Below are positions 17,390 through 26,600 of a stretch of DNA of 64,000 nucleotides, piece after piece. This DNA comes from an uncultured Clostridia bacterium (GTDB lineage Bacteria > Bacillota > Clostridia > TANB77 > CAG-465), in assembly GCA_944383015.1 (NCBI GenBank), contig CALWOC010000001.1, forward strand, positions 489,976 to 553,975, read 5' to 3'. The translations under genes and the position numbers were made by a program. Below the pieces are notes generated by a model. That model saw nothing but the letters and a program-made list of their open reading frames with translations. It had not been told where the DNA came from and did not search any database. How positions within the stretch are numbered: position 1 is the first letter of the stretch; every line of letters starts with the position of its first letter.

Positions 17390-18845
17390 ACTTTAAAATA
17401 TCTTTTAATTGTAAATTATCTATTTTTATACTAAGACTTTTTTCAATTTTTTCTTTTTTTATTGTCTTATAAATTGTTTTGGAGATATATTTTTCAGCAA
17501 AATTAATTATTTCATTATAATCTTTAATATCATCTGGAAAATATATTCCTCCTTTTTCTTTATTTTTTATCATCCAACAAGCAGCAGATAAGGCTGACAT
17601 AGCAACAGGTGTAATTGTAGGTGTTTGCCAAAAAGATGCCTTTTTATTCTTATATAAATAATTTTTCTTAATTCTATTTCCAACCCATACTGGATCAAAT
17701 TTACTTCCTAATAACAAGACCCCTACATATTCTGTACCTTTTCTTATATTTTCTTTATATATTATTTCATACGTTTCAGGATATTTAAACCCTCGTACAA
17801 TTGATATATTATCATCTTGTGGTTTATTTATATCTGGTTTTAAATAATCATTTACTTGTGCATTTTTTAGATACCTTACTGCAAAATCACATGGAGAATA
17901 TAAAAATACAACTGTAGGTCTATATATCACCCTATTATCCTCTTTTACCTCAAGAGCTTTTGCAATAGATACCGTTTCTTCGTGTGGTACCAAAAAGCCC
18001 TCAAATTTTCCTTTAGGATAATAAGTATTTCCAATTTTATTTATTGCAAGATCTTTAAATTCTAAGAATCCATTTTCCACATCTACTTTCTTGCAACTAT
18101 CTAAATAATCTATTTTTTCATTTGTTCCAATATTTGCTGTTGCTTCACTTAACATTTCAAAAAAAAATGAATCAACAGACCATGTACTATATAGCTTATT
18201 TTCATAATATTTATCTTTAACTTTTTGATAATCATTATCATTTACATGAATTTCTTTTAAATCAAGCAACTTTGCAAGTTCATTAAATTTACAATTTTCA
18301 ATAAGCTCATTATACATTTTATTGTGCTTAAATTGCTTTCTTACAATATATTCAAGTCCAGCTTTTACAAAATGAGATACAAGTCCGGGATTGTTTCCGT
18401 GATGAATCACAATTGGATATTTATTTACATTTTCTATATTTTTTAATTGTTCTCTTAGTTTTGACTTTTTCAAATTTTCTTCAAAAATATTATACCAATT
18501 ATCACTCCAATCAGTTTCACCGGTATTTAAATACATTATATTTTGTTTAGCACACCATTCAATAAAATCTTTAGTTCCAACACTATCTGCAAAATCTATT
18601 AGCAAATCCCCTTCACTTAAATATTTAGAAAATATTTTTTTAAAATTTTCTCTATTTATTTCAGCAACAATAAAATTTCCTATATTTCCACCCATTTCAA
18701 GAAAAAAACTATACTCCAATTTATCTCTAGAAATAACAAAATATTTTTTTCTATCAAAGCTTATTTCCTTTGATACTTTTTCAAAAAAACTTTTTCCAAC
18801 CGCCCCAAAACCAAACTGAACAATATTATTACTAAATTTAATCAT
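17388..18845 (-). CDS. hss: Homospermidine synthase-like NAD(P)-dependent enzyme
   Basis: 485 residues, close to bacterial homospermidine synthases. The N-terminal Rossmann segment is VQFGFGAVGKSFFEKV; further family blocks are HHGNNPGLVSHFVKAGL, STWSVDSFFFEML, FLVPHEETVSIAKALEV and VIYRPTVVFLYSPCDFAVRYL, which follow the order seen in the Blastochloris enzyme as I remember it. That enzyme uses NAD to join two diamines (putrescine, or spermidine as donor) into homospermidine with release of ammonia. It is the last gene of a four-gene run with an amide ligase of the glutathionylspermidine synthase family, consistent with polyamine chemistry. A saccharopine-dehydrogenase-like role on another amine is the main alternative. 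Confidence 0.8.
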   Translation of the reverse strand: MIKFSNNIVQFGFGAVGKSFFEKVSKEISFDRKKYFVISRDKLEYSFFLEMGGNIGNFIVAEINRENFKKIFSKYLSEGDLLIDFADSVGTKDFIEWCAKQNIMYLNTGETDWSDNWYNIFEENLKKSKLREQLKNIENVNKYPIVIHHGNNPGLVSHFVKAGLEYIVRKQFKHNKMYNELIENCKFNELAKLLDLKEIHVNDNDYQKVKDKYYENKLYSTWSVDSFFFEMLSEATANIGTNEKIDYLDSCKKVDVENGFLEFKDLAINKIGNTYYPKGKFEGFLVPHEETVSIAKALEVKEDNRVIYRPTVVFLYSPCDFAVRYLKNAQVNDYLKPDINKPQDDNISIVRGFKYPETYEIIYKENIRKGTEYVGVLLLGSKFDPVWVGNRIKKNYLYKNKKASFWQTPTITPVAMSALSAACWMIKNKEKGGIYFPDDIKDYNEIINFAEKYISKTIYKTIKKEKIEKSLSIKIDNLQLKDILK

Positions 18846-18847
18846 TC

Positions 18848-19510
18848 TTATAACTCCTCTTTTTCAAATCTCTCTATTAATGACTTAGATAATGTTATCT
18901 TTTGAGGAAATGTATAACTATCTGTCTCATATATTAAGATTCCTTCATTTTGATAGTTAATTAGAATCTTCTTTAAATCTTTTTGAATTTTATCTGTAAC
19001 AACTATTATTTTTGTTATATCATTTTTAATAAAATACTTAGCTGATGGTACATCTTGCTTATATATATCCCAACTATTATCAAAAATAGATTCATTTGAT
19101 CTATACCTATTTATTCTATAACTATCTAATAAAAATGCTGGATTTGCGTTATCATTTAAAAATATTGTTTTTAATTTTTCACCACCATTTATTAAACAAC
19201 TTTCTATTAAATAAGTATCTGTTGTTGCTCTTGCTCCTTGTTGTTCATCAGTCCCATTAAAAACAGGAATAGGTCTATAGCCAATACGTGCCAAAGCTAC
19301 TCCTAATTCTATACTTTCAATTCCAGGTAAGTCTATAAAAATTGCTGTATTTTTATCATACTCATTTATAAACATTACTTTTCTATCTTTCCAATTAGAA
19401 ATTGGTTTTCTATTATATATATCAATTGCAACAAATGGTACTGGTCTTACCCAATCAATCCATTTTGCTCCGTAAGGTGCATATATCTTAAATATATCTC
19501 TTCCATTCAT
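18848..19510 (-). CDS. Unrecognised protein of the polyamine-type operon
   Basis: 220 residues. The ATG at 19510 is chosen because AGGAG lies 7 nt upstream; an in-frame ATG 21 nt earlier sits inside the preceding gene without a site. No membrane segment or signal. The N-terminal half includes GIESIELGVALARIGYRPIP and VFNGTDEQQGARATTD; the C-terminal half alternates beta strands and helices (KIIVVTDKIQKDLKKIL). It could be a nucleotide- or sugar-like alpha/beta fold, but I cannot assign a family. It lies 10 bp after the ATP-grasp gene and 2 bp before the hss-like gene, so it very likely acts in the same pathway. Confidence 0.75.
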   Translation of the reverse strand: MNGRDIFKIYAPYGAKWIDWVRPVPFVAIDIYNRKPISNWKDRKVMFINEYDKNTAIFIDLPGIESIELGVALARIGYRPIPVFNGTDEQQGARATTDTYLIESCLINGGEKLKTIFLNDNANPAFLLDSYRINRYRSNESIFDNSWDIYKQDVPSAKYFIKNDITKIIVVTDKIQKDLKKILINYQNEGILIYETDSYTFPQKITLSKSLIERFEKEEL

Positions 19511-19520
19511 TTTATTTCTC

Positions 19521-20726
19521 CTACTTTTCAATCAAAACTGGAATATCTTCTGCATATGAATCAATTCTTGGATACTGACTCATTCTTGCATAATATCCGG
19601 CATGCTTTCCTTCTATTGTATAAGAACCTAAACAAATATGATATTTATTTCCGTCGTTAGTTATTATTGCTTTACTTTTAAAGTCTTTTTGCAACAAATA
19701 TTGTTGAGGATGTTTTTTAACATCCCTTAAAATCTTTTCATATTCATCTCCTTTACATGCTTCTTTAATTGAAATTCTCTCTCCAACTCTTCCATATACT
19801 GGCTTATATATATATCCTTCTTTTAATAATAATTTTTTTACTTCAAAAGTTTCTGGCAGTAGTTTTTTCCAAGTACTCATACTAATACCCGCTTTTTCTA
19901 AATCATTCCACACAAATGGAAATCTTTTACTTTGAGCATAAATACTAATAGGATGGTTACAAGATTTTGTTACAGTGTTAAAATATCCATCCCATCTACG
20001 TGGTTTCATCTGTATAAGCCATTCTAAAGGCGTAAACCTAAATATTAAATCTATACTTATTTGATTATTATCTAATATGCAGTATGCTTTTTTATCCTTA
20101 AAATTAATGTGATCTGCAGCACCATATATTATTCTATAGCCTTCCTTTTTTAACCTATCACCCATGTATTGCATAACTTGTCTGTCATCACTAAAGCACG
20201 TACAATGTACCATCATAATTGTTCCATTTTTATTTAATTTTTTATTTATCTCTTCAACCATCTTGTCTCCAAAAGAAGTAAAATCTAATTGAGGCAAATT
20301 AATAACATTTCTTGCTAAATTTGGCAACAAAGAACTCTCAGCAAATCCACCTGGACAATCACTATTAACTTCAGTAACTACCCAGTTATTATCTATACTC
20401 AAATGAAAGTCATATCTCATGAGTCTAATATTTTGTGTTTTATCATAATTTTGCATATTCGGTATTTGCTCTAAAACCTTTCTAGGAAGAGTTAAGTTTT
20501 TTGCAATTTTTATATTTTTATTTAAATACTCTTCTGCAAGTCTTGTTTCTTTATCTAACTTTTCTGTTAGAGAAATTATTTCTTCATTTTCTTTTTTTGT
20601 TAAAACCAAAACATATCTAGATAAAGTATTATTATCACAAAATTGAGGATCCCACTTATAACAATCAAACATAGCCTTAATTTTATAATCATAATATTTA
20701 TCTTCAGGAATCTTAATTAGTTTCAT
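19521..20726 (-). CDS. ATP-grasp amide ligase, glutathionylspermidine synthase family
   Basis: 401 residues, the length of stand-alone GSP_synth proteins (YgiC/YjfC type) that lack the amidase half of E. coli Gss. Motifs: LMRYDFHLSIDNNWVVTEVNSDCPGGFAES (ATP/Mg region), FRFTPLEWLIQM, YIYKPVYGRVGERIS (ATP-grasp Lys and Gly-rich loop), YLLQKDF, and a C-terminal GKHAGYYARMSQYPRID block with Arg. The family ligates a carboxylate to a polyamine amine with ATP. Clostridia generally lack glutathione, so the acyl donor here is probably a different acid or peptide. It shares one base with the upstream membrane-protein gene (TAATG). Confidence 0.85.
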   Translation of the reverse strand: MKLIKIPEDKYYDYKIKAMFDCYKWDPQFCDNNTLSRYVLVLTKKENEEIISLTEKLDKETRLAEEYLNKNIKIAKNLTLPRKVLEQIPNMQNYDKTQNIRLMRYDFHLSIDNNWVVTEVNSDCPGGFAESSLLPNLARNVINLPQLDFTSFGDKMVEEINKKLNKNGTIMMVHCTCFSDDRQVMQYMGDRLKKEGYRIIYGAADHINFKDKKAYCILDNNQISIDLIFRFTPLEWLIQMKPRRWDGYFNTVTKSCNHPISIYAQSKRFPFVWNDLEKAGISMSTWKKLLPETFEVKKLLLKEGYIYKPVYGRVGERISIKEACKGDEYEKILRDVKKHPQQYLLQKDFKSKAIITNDGNKYHICLGSYTIEGKHAGYYARMSQYPRIDSYAEDIPVLIEK

Positions 20727-20923
20727 TATTTCTCACTTTCTTTACTTATATAAATTATTGTTAATATTATTCCAATTAAATTAATACCTACAGATAAGCC
20801 TAATAACATTCCAGTTGTAAATTCACTAAAAGAGCCTACCTCTTCACCTGTAAAAAATATATATGCTAAGTATAATATATTACCTAATATTATTAATGAA
20901 AGTCCAAACTTTAAATTTTTCAT
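20726..20923 (-). CDS. Small two-helix membrane protein, first gene of the polyamine-type operon
   Basis: 65 residues from the ATG at 20923, preceded by GGGAG with an 8-nt gap; a longer frame from 20938 would place the start before the ribosome site. Two hydrophobic helices (about 5-25 and 37-60) with a short acidic loop (TGEEVGSFSEF) and a charged tail. Its stop overlaps the start of the ATP-grasp gene by one base, so coupling is tight. Small membrane proteins accompany glutathionylspermidine-synthase-family genes elsewhere, but I see no recognised domain here. Confidence 0.7.
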   Translation of the reverse strand: MKNLKFGLSLIILGNILYLAYIFFTGEEVGSFSEFTTGMLLGLSVGINLIGIILTIIYISKESEK

Positions 20924-20989
20924 AAATATCTCTCCCATCCTTATATATAAATTTATTATATTATATCAATAAAAATTATATAAAAAAAG

Positions 20990-21011
20990 ACATTGAATAA
21001 AAATTCAATGT
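20990..21011 (-). terminator. Terminator of tRNA-Arg(ACG)
   Basis: ACATTGAAT / ATTCAATGT hairpin plus a T-run on the minus strand, just beyond the CCA end. Confidence 0.8.
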
Positions 21012-21015
21012 TTTA

Positions 21016-21092
21016 TGGTGCACCAGGAGGAATTCGAATCCCCGACCTCTCGGTTCGTAGCCGAGTGCTCTATCCAGCTAAGCTACTGGTGC
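21016..21092 (-). tRNA. tRNA-Arg (anticodon ACG)
   Basis: 77 nt including encoded CCA. The acceptor stem GCACCAG/CTGGTGC, D-arm, anticodon stem CTCGG/CCGAG with loop CTACGAA, and T-arm GGATTCGAAT are all intact. Anticodon ACG reads CGN codons after A34 is deaminated to inosine. The deaminase gene tadA lies 42 bp upstream on the same strand. Confidence 0.97.
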
Positions 21093-21105
21093 AATAACAA
21101 TTAAT

Positions 21106-21134
21106 ATTATACACTAAAAACATGTAAAATTCAA
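21106..21134 (-). promoter_or_regulatory. Promoter of tRNA-Arg(ACG)
   Basis: TTGAAT (21129-21134), 17 bp, TATAAT (21106-21111) on the minus strand, 14 bp before the tRNA. It abuts the tadA stop codon, so the tRNA can be made apart from tadA. Confidence 0.75.
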
Positions 21135-21539
21135 CTATTTTCTTCTAAGCTTTTTAAAGAAGTCTTTTAAAATCTCTGAACATTCTTTATTTTCATTATA
21201 ATAAGTTAGACTATCGTCATATAAAACAATTTTATCATCTTTAGCACCATAATAAACCATATCCATTCTTGATTGCTTAATAGCCCCTATACACATATTG
21301 CATGGATATAATGTAACATACATAGTACATCCTTCTAATCTCCAATTATTTAATTTTTTACATGCCCTATGTATACAAATGATTTCTGCATGTGCTAAAA
21401 CATCTTGTTTCGTTTCCCTTAAATTATGTCCTCTTGCTATAATTTTATCACCTTTAACTATTACTGCTCCAACCGGAACTTCATCTTTTTTATATGCTTT
21501 TTTTGCTTCTTTTAAAGCTTCTTTCATATATTTATCCAC
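21135..21539 (-). CDS. tadA: tRNA(Arg) adenosine-34 deaminase
   Basis: 134 residues from a GTG at 21539, preceded by GGTG with a 6-nt gap. The open frame extends 25 codons further upstream but across the likely promoter, so I reject that start. Zinc/catalytic motifs: HAEIICI (His and proton-shuttle Glu) and PCNMCIGAI (two Cys). NLRETKQDVLAHAE and YYGAKDDKIVLYDD match the family. It deaminates A34 to inosine in tRNA-Arg(ACG), whose gene is directly downstream. Confidence 0.95.
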   Translation of the reverse strand: MDKYMKEALKEAKKAYKKDEVPVGAVIVKGDKIIARGHNLRETKQDVLAHAEIICIHRACKKLNNWRLEGCTMYVTLYPCNMCIGAIKQSRMDMVYYGAKDDKIVLYDDSLTYYNENKECSEILKDFFKKLRRK

Positions 21540-21594
21540 ATTATTCACCATATATATTATACTATAGTCTAAAAAGAAAATAAAGAAATCGCAC

Positions 21595-21622
21595 TTGAAA
21601 TTATATCTAAACATGGTATAAT
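21595..21622 (+). promoter_or_regulatory. Promoter of tRNA-Arg(CCT)
   Basis: TTGAAA (21595-21600), 16 bp, TATAAT (21617-21622); the mature tRNA begins 8 bp after the -10. A tadA -10 candidate (TATAAT, 21556-21561) lies on the opposite strand. Confidence 0.75.
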
Positions 21623-21630
21623 TATATTAT

Positions 21631-21706
21631 GCTTCTGTAGCTCAGTGGATAGAGCAGCGACCTCCTAAGTCGTTGGTCGGACGTTCGATTCGTCTCAGGA
21701 GCACCA
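21631..21706 (+). tRNA. tRNA-Arg (anticodon CCT)
   Basis: 76 nt including CCA. Acceptor stem GCTTCTG/CAGGAGC (one G-T), anticodon stem GCGAC/GTCGT with loop CTCCTAA, T-loop GTTCGATTC. Reads AGG. It is divergent from tadA and from the other tRNA-Arg. Confidence 0.96.
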
Positions 21707-21712
21707 TAAAAG

Positions 21713-21734
21713 AATCAATCATTTTTGATTGATT
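21713..21734 (+). terminator. Terminator of tRNA-Arg(CCT)
   Basis: AATCAATCA / TGATTGATT stem, 4-nt loop, followed by T-run, 7 bp after the tRNA. Confidence 0.85.
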
Positions 21735-21801
21735 TTTTTATTTTTAACATAACTATACTTTTTATGCTATAATAATATTATTAAAGTTGGTGATAAAAAC
21801 T

Positions 21802-22410
21802 ATGAAAATAATTAGAGAATCATCAGAAGATGAAATGATATTAGAATTTTTAAAAGGAGAGCTTTCCTCAAAAAGATTTAGTCAAAATCTTTTAAATATA
21901 TTAACTGAGTTAAATATAAATAAAGATATAATAACAAAAGGAGATATCAACTCAAAAGAGCAAAATATAATTAGGAAACAAATAATATATAAATTTAGAG
22001 GCTACCCTAATAAGGAACTATTTAATAACTTTCCAAAAATAGAAAGTTGGAAACTTGTTGAATTTGATACAAATGACTTAGATAATATATACTATATAAA
22101 CTATGATTACTGGAATAATTTATCAAATAATACGTCAAAGCCAAAAGATGCAGCCAAAAATATAATAGCGGGAATTGAAATATATGATGTTTCTAACAAG
22201 CCATATCTTAATGGATTAAATTTTTTAAAGTATAACTTATTTCCACCAATAATTTTAATTACTTGTAATAATAAAAAATATCTTGTTATCGAGGGTCATT
22301 CTAGAGTAACTATATATGGGCTAAATCCTCAAAAATTTAATAAGACACTAGGTTTTATTGGAATTTGCTCTAAAGAAGAAATGAAAAAATATGACAATAG
22401 AATGTGTTGA
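21802..22410 (+). CDS. Unrecognised protein with a ParB/Srx-like motif
   Basis: 202 residues from the ATG at 21802, with GGTGA 8 nt upstream; TTG/GTG codons before it overlap that site. The C-terminal part has PPIILITCNNKKYLVIEGHSRVTIYGL, which resembles the E-G-H-x-R pocket of the ParB N-terminal/sulfiredoxin-like fold. The N-terminal half is helical and lysine-rich. No other domain is recognisable, and a nucleotide-binding or nuclease role is only a suggestion. Single-gene unit ending in a strong terminator. Confidence 0.6.
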   Translation: MKIIRESSEDEMILEFLKGELSSKRFSQNLLNILTELNINKDIITKGDINSKEQNIIRKQIIYKFRGYPNKELFNNFPKIESWKLVEFDTNDLDNIYYINYDYWNNLSNNTSKPKDAAKNIIAGIEIYDVSNKPYLNGLNFLKYNLFPPIILITCNNKKYLVIEGHSRVTIYGLNPQKFNKTLGFIGICSKEEMKKYDNRMC

Positions 22411-22414
22411 TATA

Positions 22415-22446
22415 AAAGAACTTACAAATAAATTTGTAAGTTCTTT
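22415..22446. terminator. Bidirectional terminator
   Basis: Fourteen-bp stem AAAGAACTTACAAA / TTTGTAAGTTCTTT between convergent genes. Confidence 0.85.
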
Positions 22447-22450
22447 ATTA

Positions 22451-22666
22451 TTATTTTTTTCTTTTCATCATAATTATTCCAAATATAAAAAATAATAAAC
22501 TTGGTATAATAAACTCTATTGTTCTAACAATTACTGTAGAATAGAAAGGAAAAGACGTTTCAGTTGGATTATAATTTATATAGTCTAATATCAAAATAAA
22601 CACATAAATAAATAATAAGAGAATAGAAATTACATATAATATTTTATATAGATTTATTTTTTTCAT
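22451..22666 (-). CDS. Small membrane protein (71 residues)
   Basis: The ATG at 22666 is chosen because GGAGGTGAG lies 7 nt upstream, inside the end of the preceding gene, giving a 23-nt overlap. Two hydrophobic helices (about 6-30 and 42-66) separated by a polar loop (NYNPTETSFPF), basic tail KRKK. No recognised family. Translationally coupled to the 296-residue membrane protein, so probably a partner subunit. Confidence 0.6.
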   Translation of the reverse strand: MKKINLYKILYVISILLLFIYVFILILDYINYNPTETSFPFYSTVIVRTIEFIIPSLLFFIFGIIMMKRKK

Positions 22667-23534
22667 TTTTATTCTCACCTCCATTTTTTATTTGCTCTAG
22701 ATTTTCCTCACAAATATTAATTAAAATATAAAAAATCAAAATAAATATACTTAATCCAATAATAAATAAACCATTATTTATATTTAAATTAAATTTAATT
22801 GCAAAATAAATTATTATACATATAAAAGCTAAAAATAAAATATTTAAAATAATATATTTGCCTAAAATAGATTTATATTTACTCTTTATCTCAGGTTTTA
22901 AATCTCTAATCTTAACTGTAACATCATAATACTTTTTATTATTAATAACCTCCTCATAATTATTAATAAAAAGATATGGTTCAATTTCTTTTTTATACCA
23001 CTGAACATATAAGTACCAATGCTTTGAATAAGTTTTTCTTCCTATAAAAGCATGTATTAACAATAAAGATATTGGTATTACAAACATAAATAGCGTAGAT
23101 ACTCCTATTTCTTTTCCTTCATCTTGTTCATGAGCAATGCTAATTACATTATTATCGTCATCTAAATATATACGTATAATCTCACCATTTTCAAAACTAC
23201 TGTCCAAAGTATAGTCATTTAAATTAAACTCATACTTATTACTACTATCAGTATACCAAAAAGTATCCTCGTATAAAGAAATATGTCCTGATACTTCTTT
23301 TGTTGCACCAATAGGGAAATCTTTAGAATTAGCTATATTATCTATTTTTTTTAAATTATAAATACAAAGTGGTATCATAACAAAAAAGATAATTAATAAA
23401 GTAATTATAACAGATAATATGTACGCATTTTTAGCTTTTTTTCCTTCTTTTGAAGGATGTTTTTTTATATATTTTAAAATTCTAGCTTGTTCTTCTAAAT
23501 TAATGGTCGTACTTAATGCTAAAGCTTTATTCAT
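22644..23534 (-). CDS. Multi-pass membrane protein, unrecognised
   Basis: 296 residues. A cytoplasmic N-terminus (ALALSTTINLEEQARILKYIKKHP) precedes a helix at about 38-58, then an extracytoplasmic beta-type segment with GEIIRIYLDDDNNV, a helix at about 147-167, a cytoplasmic portion with conserved-looking KHWYLYVQWYKKEIEP, and two helices at about 228-275. The middle segment recalls DUF3592-type proteins but without a confident match. GGAGG ribosome site. It forms a two-gene unit with the 71-residue membrane protein. Confidence 0.6.
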   Translation of the reverse strand: MNKALALSTTINLEEQARILKYIKKHPSKEGKKAKNAYILSVIITLLIIFFVMIPLCIYNLKKIDNIANSKDFPIGATKEVSGHISLYEDTFWYTDSSNKYEFNLNDYTLDSSFENGEIIRIYLDDDNNVISIAHEQDEGKEIGVSTLFMFVIPISLLLIHAFIGRKTYSKHWYLYVQWYKKEIEPYLFINNYEEVINNKKYYDVTVKIRDLKPEIKSKYKSILGKYIILNILFLAFICIIIYFAIKFNLNINNGLFIIGLSIFILIFYILINICEENLEQIKNGGENKNEKNKSI

Positions 23535-23602
23535 ATAATACCTCCAACATATACTTTTATTATACCAATTATTACTGTTTTATTCTATAATTATGCTTAA
23601 AA

Positions 23603-23631
23603 AAGACTATTTGAAAACAAATAGCCTTTTT
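23603..23631. terminator. Terminator between activase and membrane protein genes
   Basis: GACTATTTG / CAAATAGCC hairpin flanked by A and T tracts; serves the activase gene upstream on the minus strand. Confidence 0.7.
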
Positions 23632-23635
23632 AGTA

Positions 23636-26600
23636 TTATTTTTTTATTTTCATTTTTTTGTTACTAACAGTATATTTTTTTACGATTTCTTTTCTTTTTA
23701 AATTATCTTTTGCAACTGTTATTAATAATTTTATTCTATTTATTTGATTTGTTTGGCTTGCCCCCGGATCATAATCAATTGGCGAAATATTAGCTTCTGG
23801 GAATTTCTTTCTAATAGTCTTAATTACACCTTTGCCAACAACGTGATTTGGAAGACAAGCAAAAGGTTGAACACATACTATATTTGGAATATCATTTTCA
23901 ATAAATTCAATCATCTCTGCTGTTAAAAACCATCCTTCTCCTGTTTGATTTCCAATAGATAAAATATCTTGAACTTTTTCTTCTAAATGCCAAATATCAC
24001 AAGGTGGTAAATATCCTTTTTTAGATTTTTGTAGTGCTAATTTTGCATCCTTTTCAAATTCATCCATAAATTTTATTGCAACTTTACTAATCTTTGCAAT
24101 AAATTTATCTTTCTTTAAAAGTTTACTTGTTGTAACTGCATGAGTTCCCATATATTTAACAAATCCCATAAAGTCAGGCATTACAACTTCAGCACCTTCA
24201 CTTTCTAAAACATTAATCACATAATTATTTCCAAAAGGATGATACTTAATTAAAATCTCACCAACAACTCCAACTCTTGGCTTTTTTACATTTTTATTTA
24301 TTTGAATGTTTTCAAAATCATCAACCATCTGGTAAATACCAGCTTTAAAGTCTTTGTTTGTTCCATTTTTTATTATATCTTTAGCTTTATCTAGCCATTT
24401 ATTATATACCTTTTCTGTCTCACCCTTTTTTACTTCATATGCTCTATTTTTAAGTAGCATTTTTTGAAGTAAATCTCCATATACAATTCCTTTTAACAAT
24501 TTAATAGCAAGTGGTAATGTTATTTTAAATCCACTGGCCTTTTCCATTCCTTTAACATTAAATGAAATAATAGGTATATTTGGATAACCAGCATCTTTTA
24601 ATGCCTTTCGTATAAATCCTATATAATTTGTTGCTCTACATCCACCACCTGTTTGTGACATTATTAATGCAGTTTTATTCAAATCATACTCTCCACTTTC
24701 TAAAGCTTCAATCATTTGACCTGTTGTTATTATTGATGGATAACATGCGTCATTATTGACATATTTTAAACCAGTTTCAATTGTATGCTCAGTACAATCT
24801 CTTAATAACTTAACATTGTATCCCTCTGCTTCCAGTCCAGGTAATAGAAGTTCAAAATGTATTGGTGCCATTTGTGGAACAAGAATTGTATAACCATTTT
24901 CTTTCATTTCTTTAGTAAATTTTACTTTATCTATTTCATATTCTCCAAGTTTTTCATCATACTTTAACTCATTATCTTTACCTTGATTATTCTGCATCCT
25001 CTTATTCATACTTGCGAGCAAAGATCTAATACGAATTCTTACAGCCCCAAGATTATTTATCTCATCTATTTTAATTAAAGTATACATATTGTTATAACTT
25101 GTTAAAATTTCCTCAACTTCATCAGTTGTTACAGCATCAACTCCACAACCAAATGAATTAAGTTGTATCATTTCTAAGAAATCATTTCTGCCCACATACT
25201 CTGCTGCTGCATAAAGTCTTGAATGATAAACCCACTGATCGACAACCCTAATAGGACGTCTTACCTCAGCCTTATCTGAAACACTATCTTCAGATAAAAC
25301 GCAAAGGCCAAGACTTGTGATTAATGTATCTATACCATGATTTATTTCTGGATCAACATGATAAGGTCGTCCAGCAAGAACAATTCCTCTTAAATTATTT
25401 TCCTTTATATAATCTATTATTTCTTGTCCCTTTTTATGAACATCATCCCTAAATTTTTGATATTCTTTTTCTGCTTCTTTAGCAGCTTTTAATACTTCAC
25501 TTTTCTTAAAATTATATTCTTTAAATTCAGGTAAATCCATAACTGCTTCTGTAAGTGGTTTTGCTTCAAATGGTAAGAATGGATTTATATATTTTATATT
25601 TTTTAATTCTTCTACATTATTGCGAATAACTTCTGAATATGATGCAACAATAGGACAATTATATTTATTATCTGCCTCATCAAATTCTTTCCTAGAATAT
25701 GAAATGCAAGGATAAAATATAGTTTTAATGCCACTATCTATTAAACTCATAATATGTCCATGAGCAAGTTTTGCAGGGTAACAAACCGATTCAGAAGGCA
25801 TAGATTCCATTCCTTTTTCATACGTTTTTCTATTACTCTTTTCAGATATTATTACTCTAAATCCAAGATTTGTAAAAAAAGTAAACCAAAATGGATAATC
25901 TTCATACATATTTAATACTCTAGGTATACCTATTGTTCCTCTAGGAGCTTTATCTTCATCTAAAGGCTTATACGAAAACAATCTCTCATTTTTATACTTA
26001 TACATATTAGGTAAATCTTTTGTAGTATCAGTGTTCCCTTCACCCTTTTCACATCTGTTTCCTGAAACAAATCTTTTTCCATTTCCAAATCTATTAATTG
26101 TAAGTCTACAATTATTCTCACATTTTCCACATCTTGCATGCGTAATTTTTATATCTAAATTATCTATCTGCTCTGGTGTAAGCATTGTTGATTTATAATA
26201 ATCATCTTCGTTGGCAATAAACTGCTCTTTTGCAAGAAGAGCAACCCCATAGGCACCCATAAGTCCTGCAATATCTGGTCTTATAACGTTTCTTCCAGTG
26301 ACTTTTTCAAAGCTTCTTAACACAGCATCATTATAAAAAGTACCACCTTGAACAACAATATTTTTTCCAAGTTTCCTTACATCACGTATCTTCATAACCT
26401 TCTGAATTGCATTTTTTACTACAGAATAAGATAATCCACTTGATATATCTCCAACAGACGCCCCTTCTTTTTGAGCTTGTTTAATTCTTGAATTCATAAA
26501 TACAGTACATCTTGAACCCAGATCTACTGGAGCTTTTGAATGTATAGCTTCTTCTACAAATTCTTCAATACTAACTCCTAAGCTTTTAGCAAAAGTTTCT

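Noticed and set aside
21540-21614. N-terminal extension of TadA
   Set aside because: The extra codons span a likely -10 element and lack a ribosome site; the hydrophobic extension is foreign to TadA.
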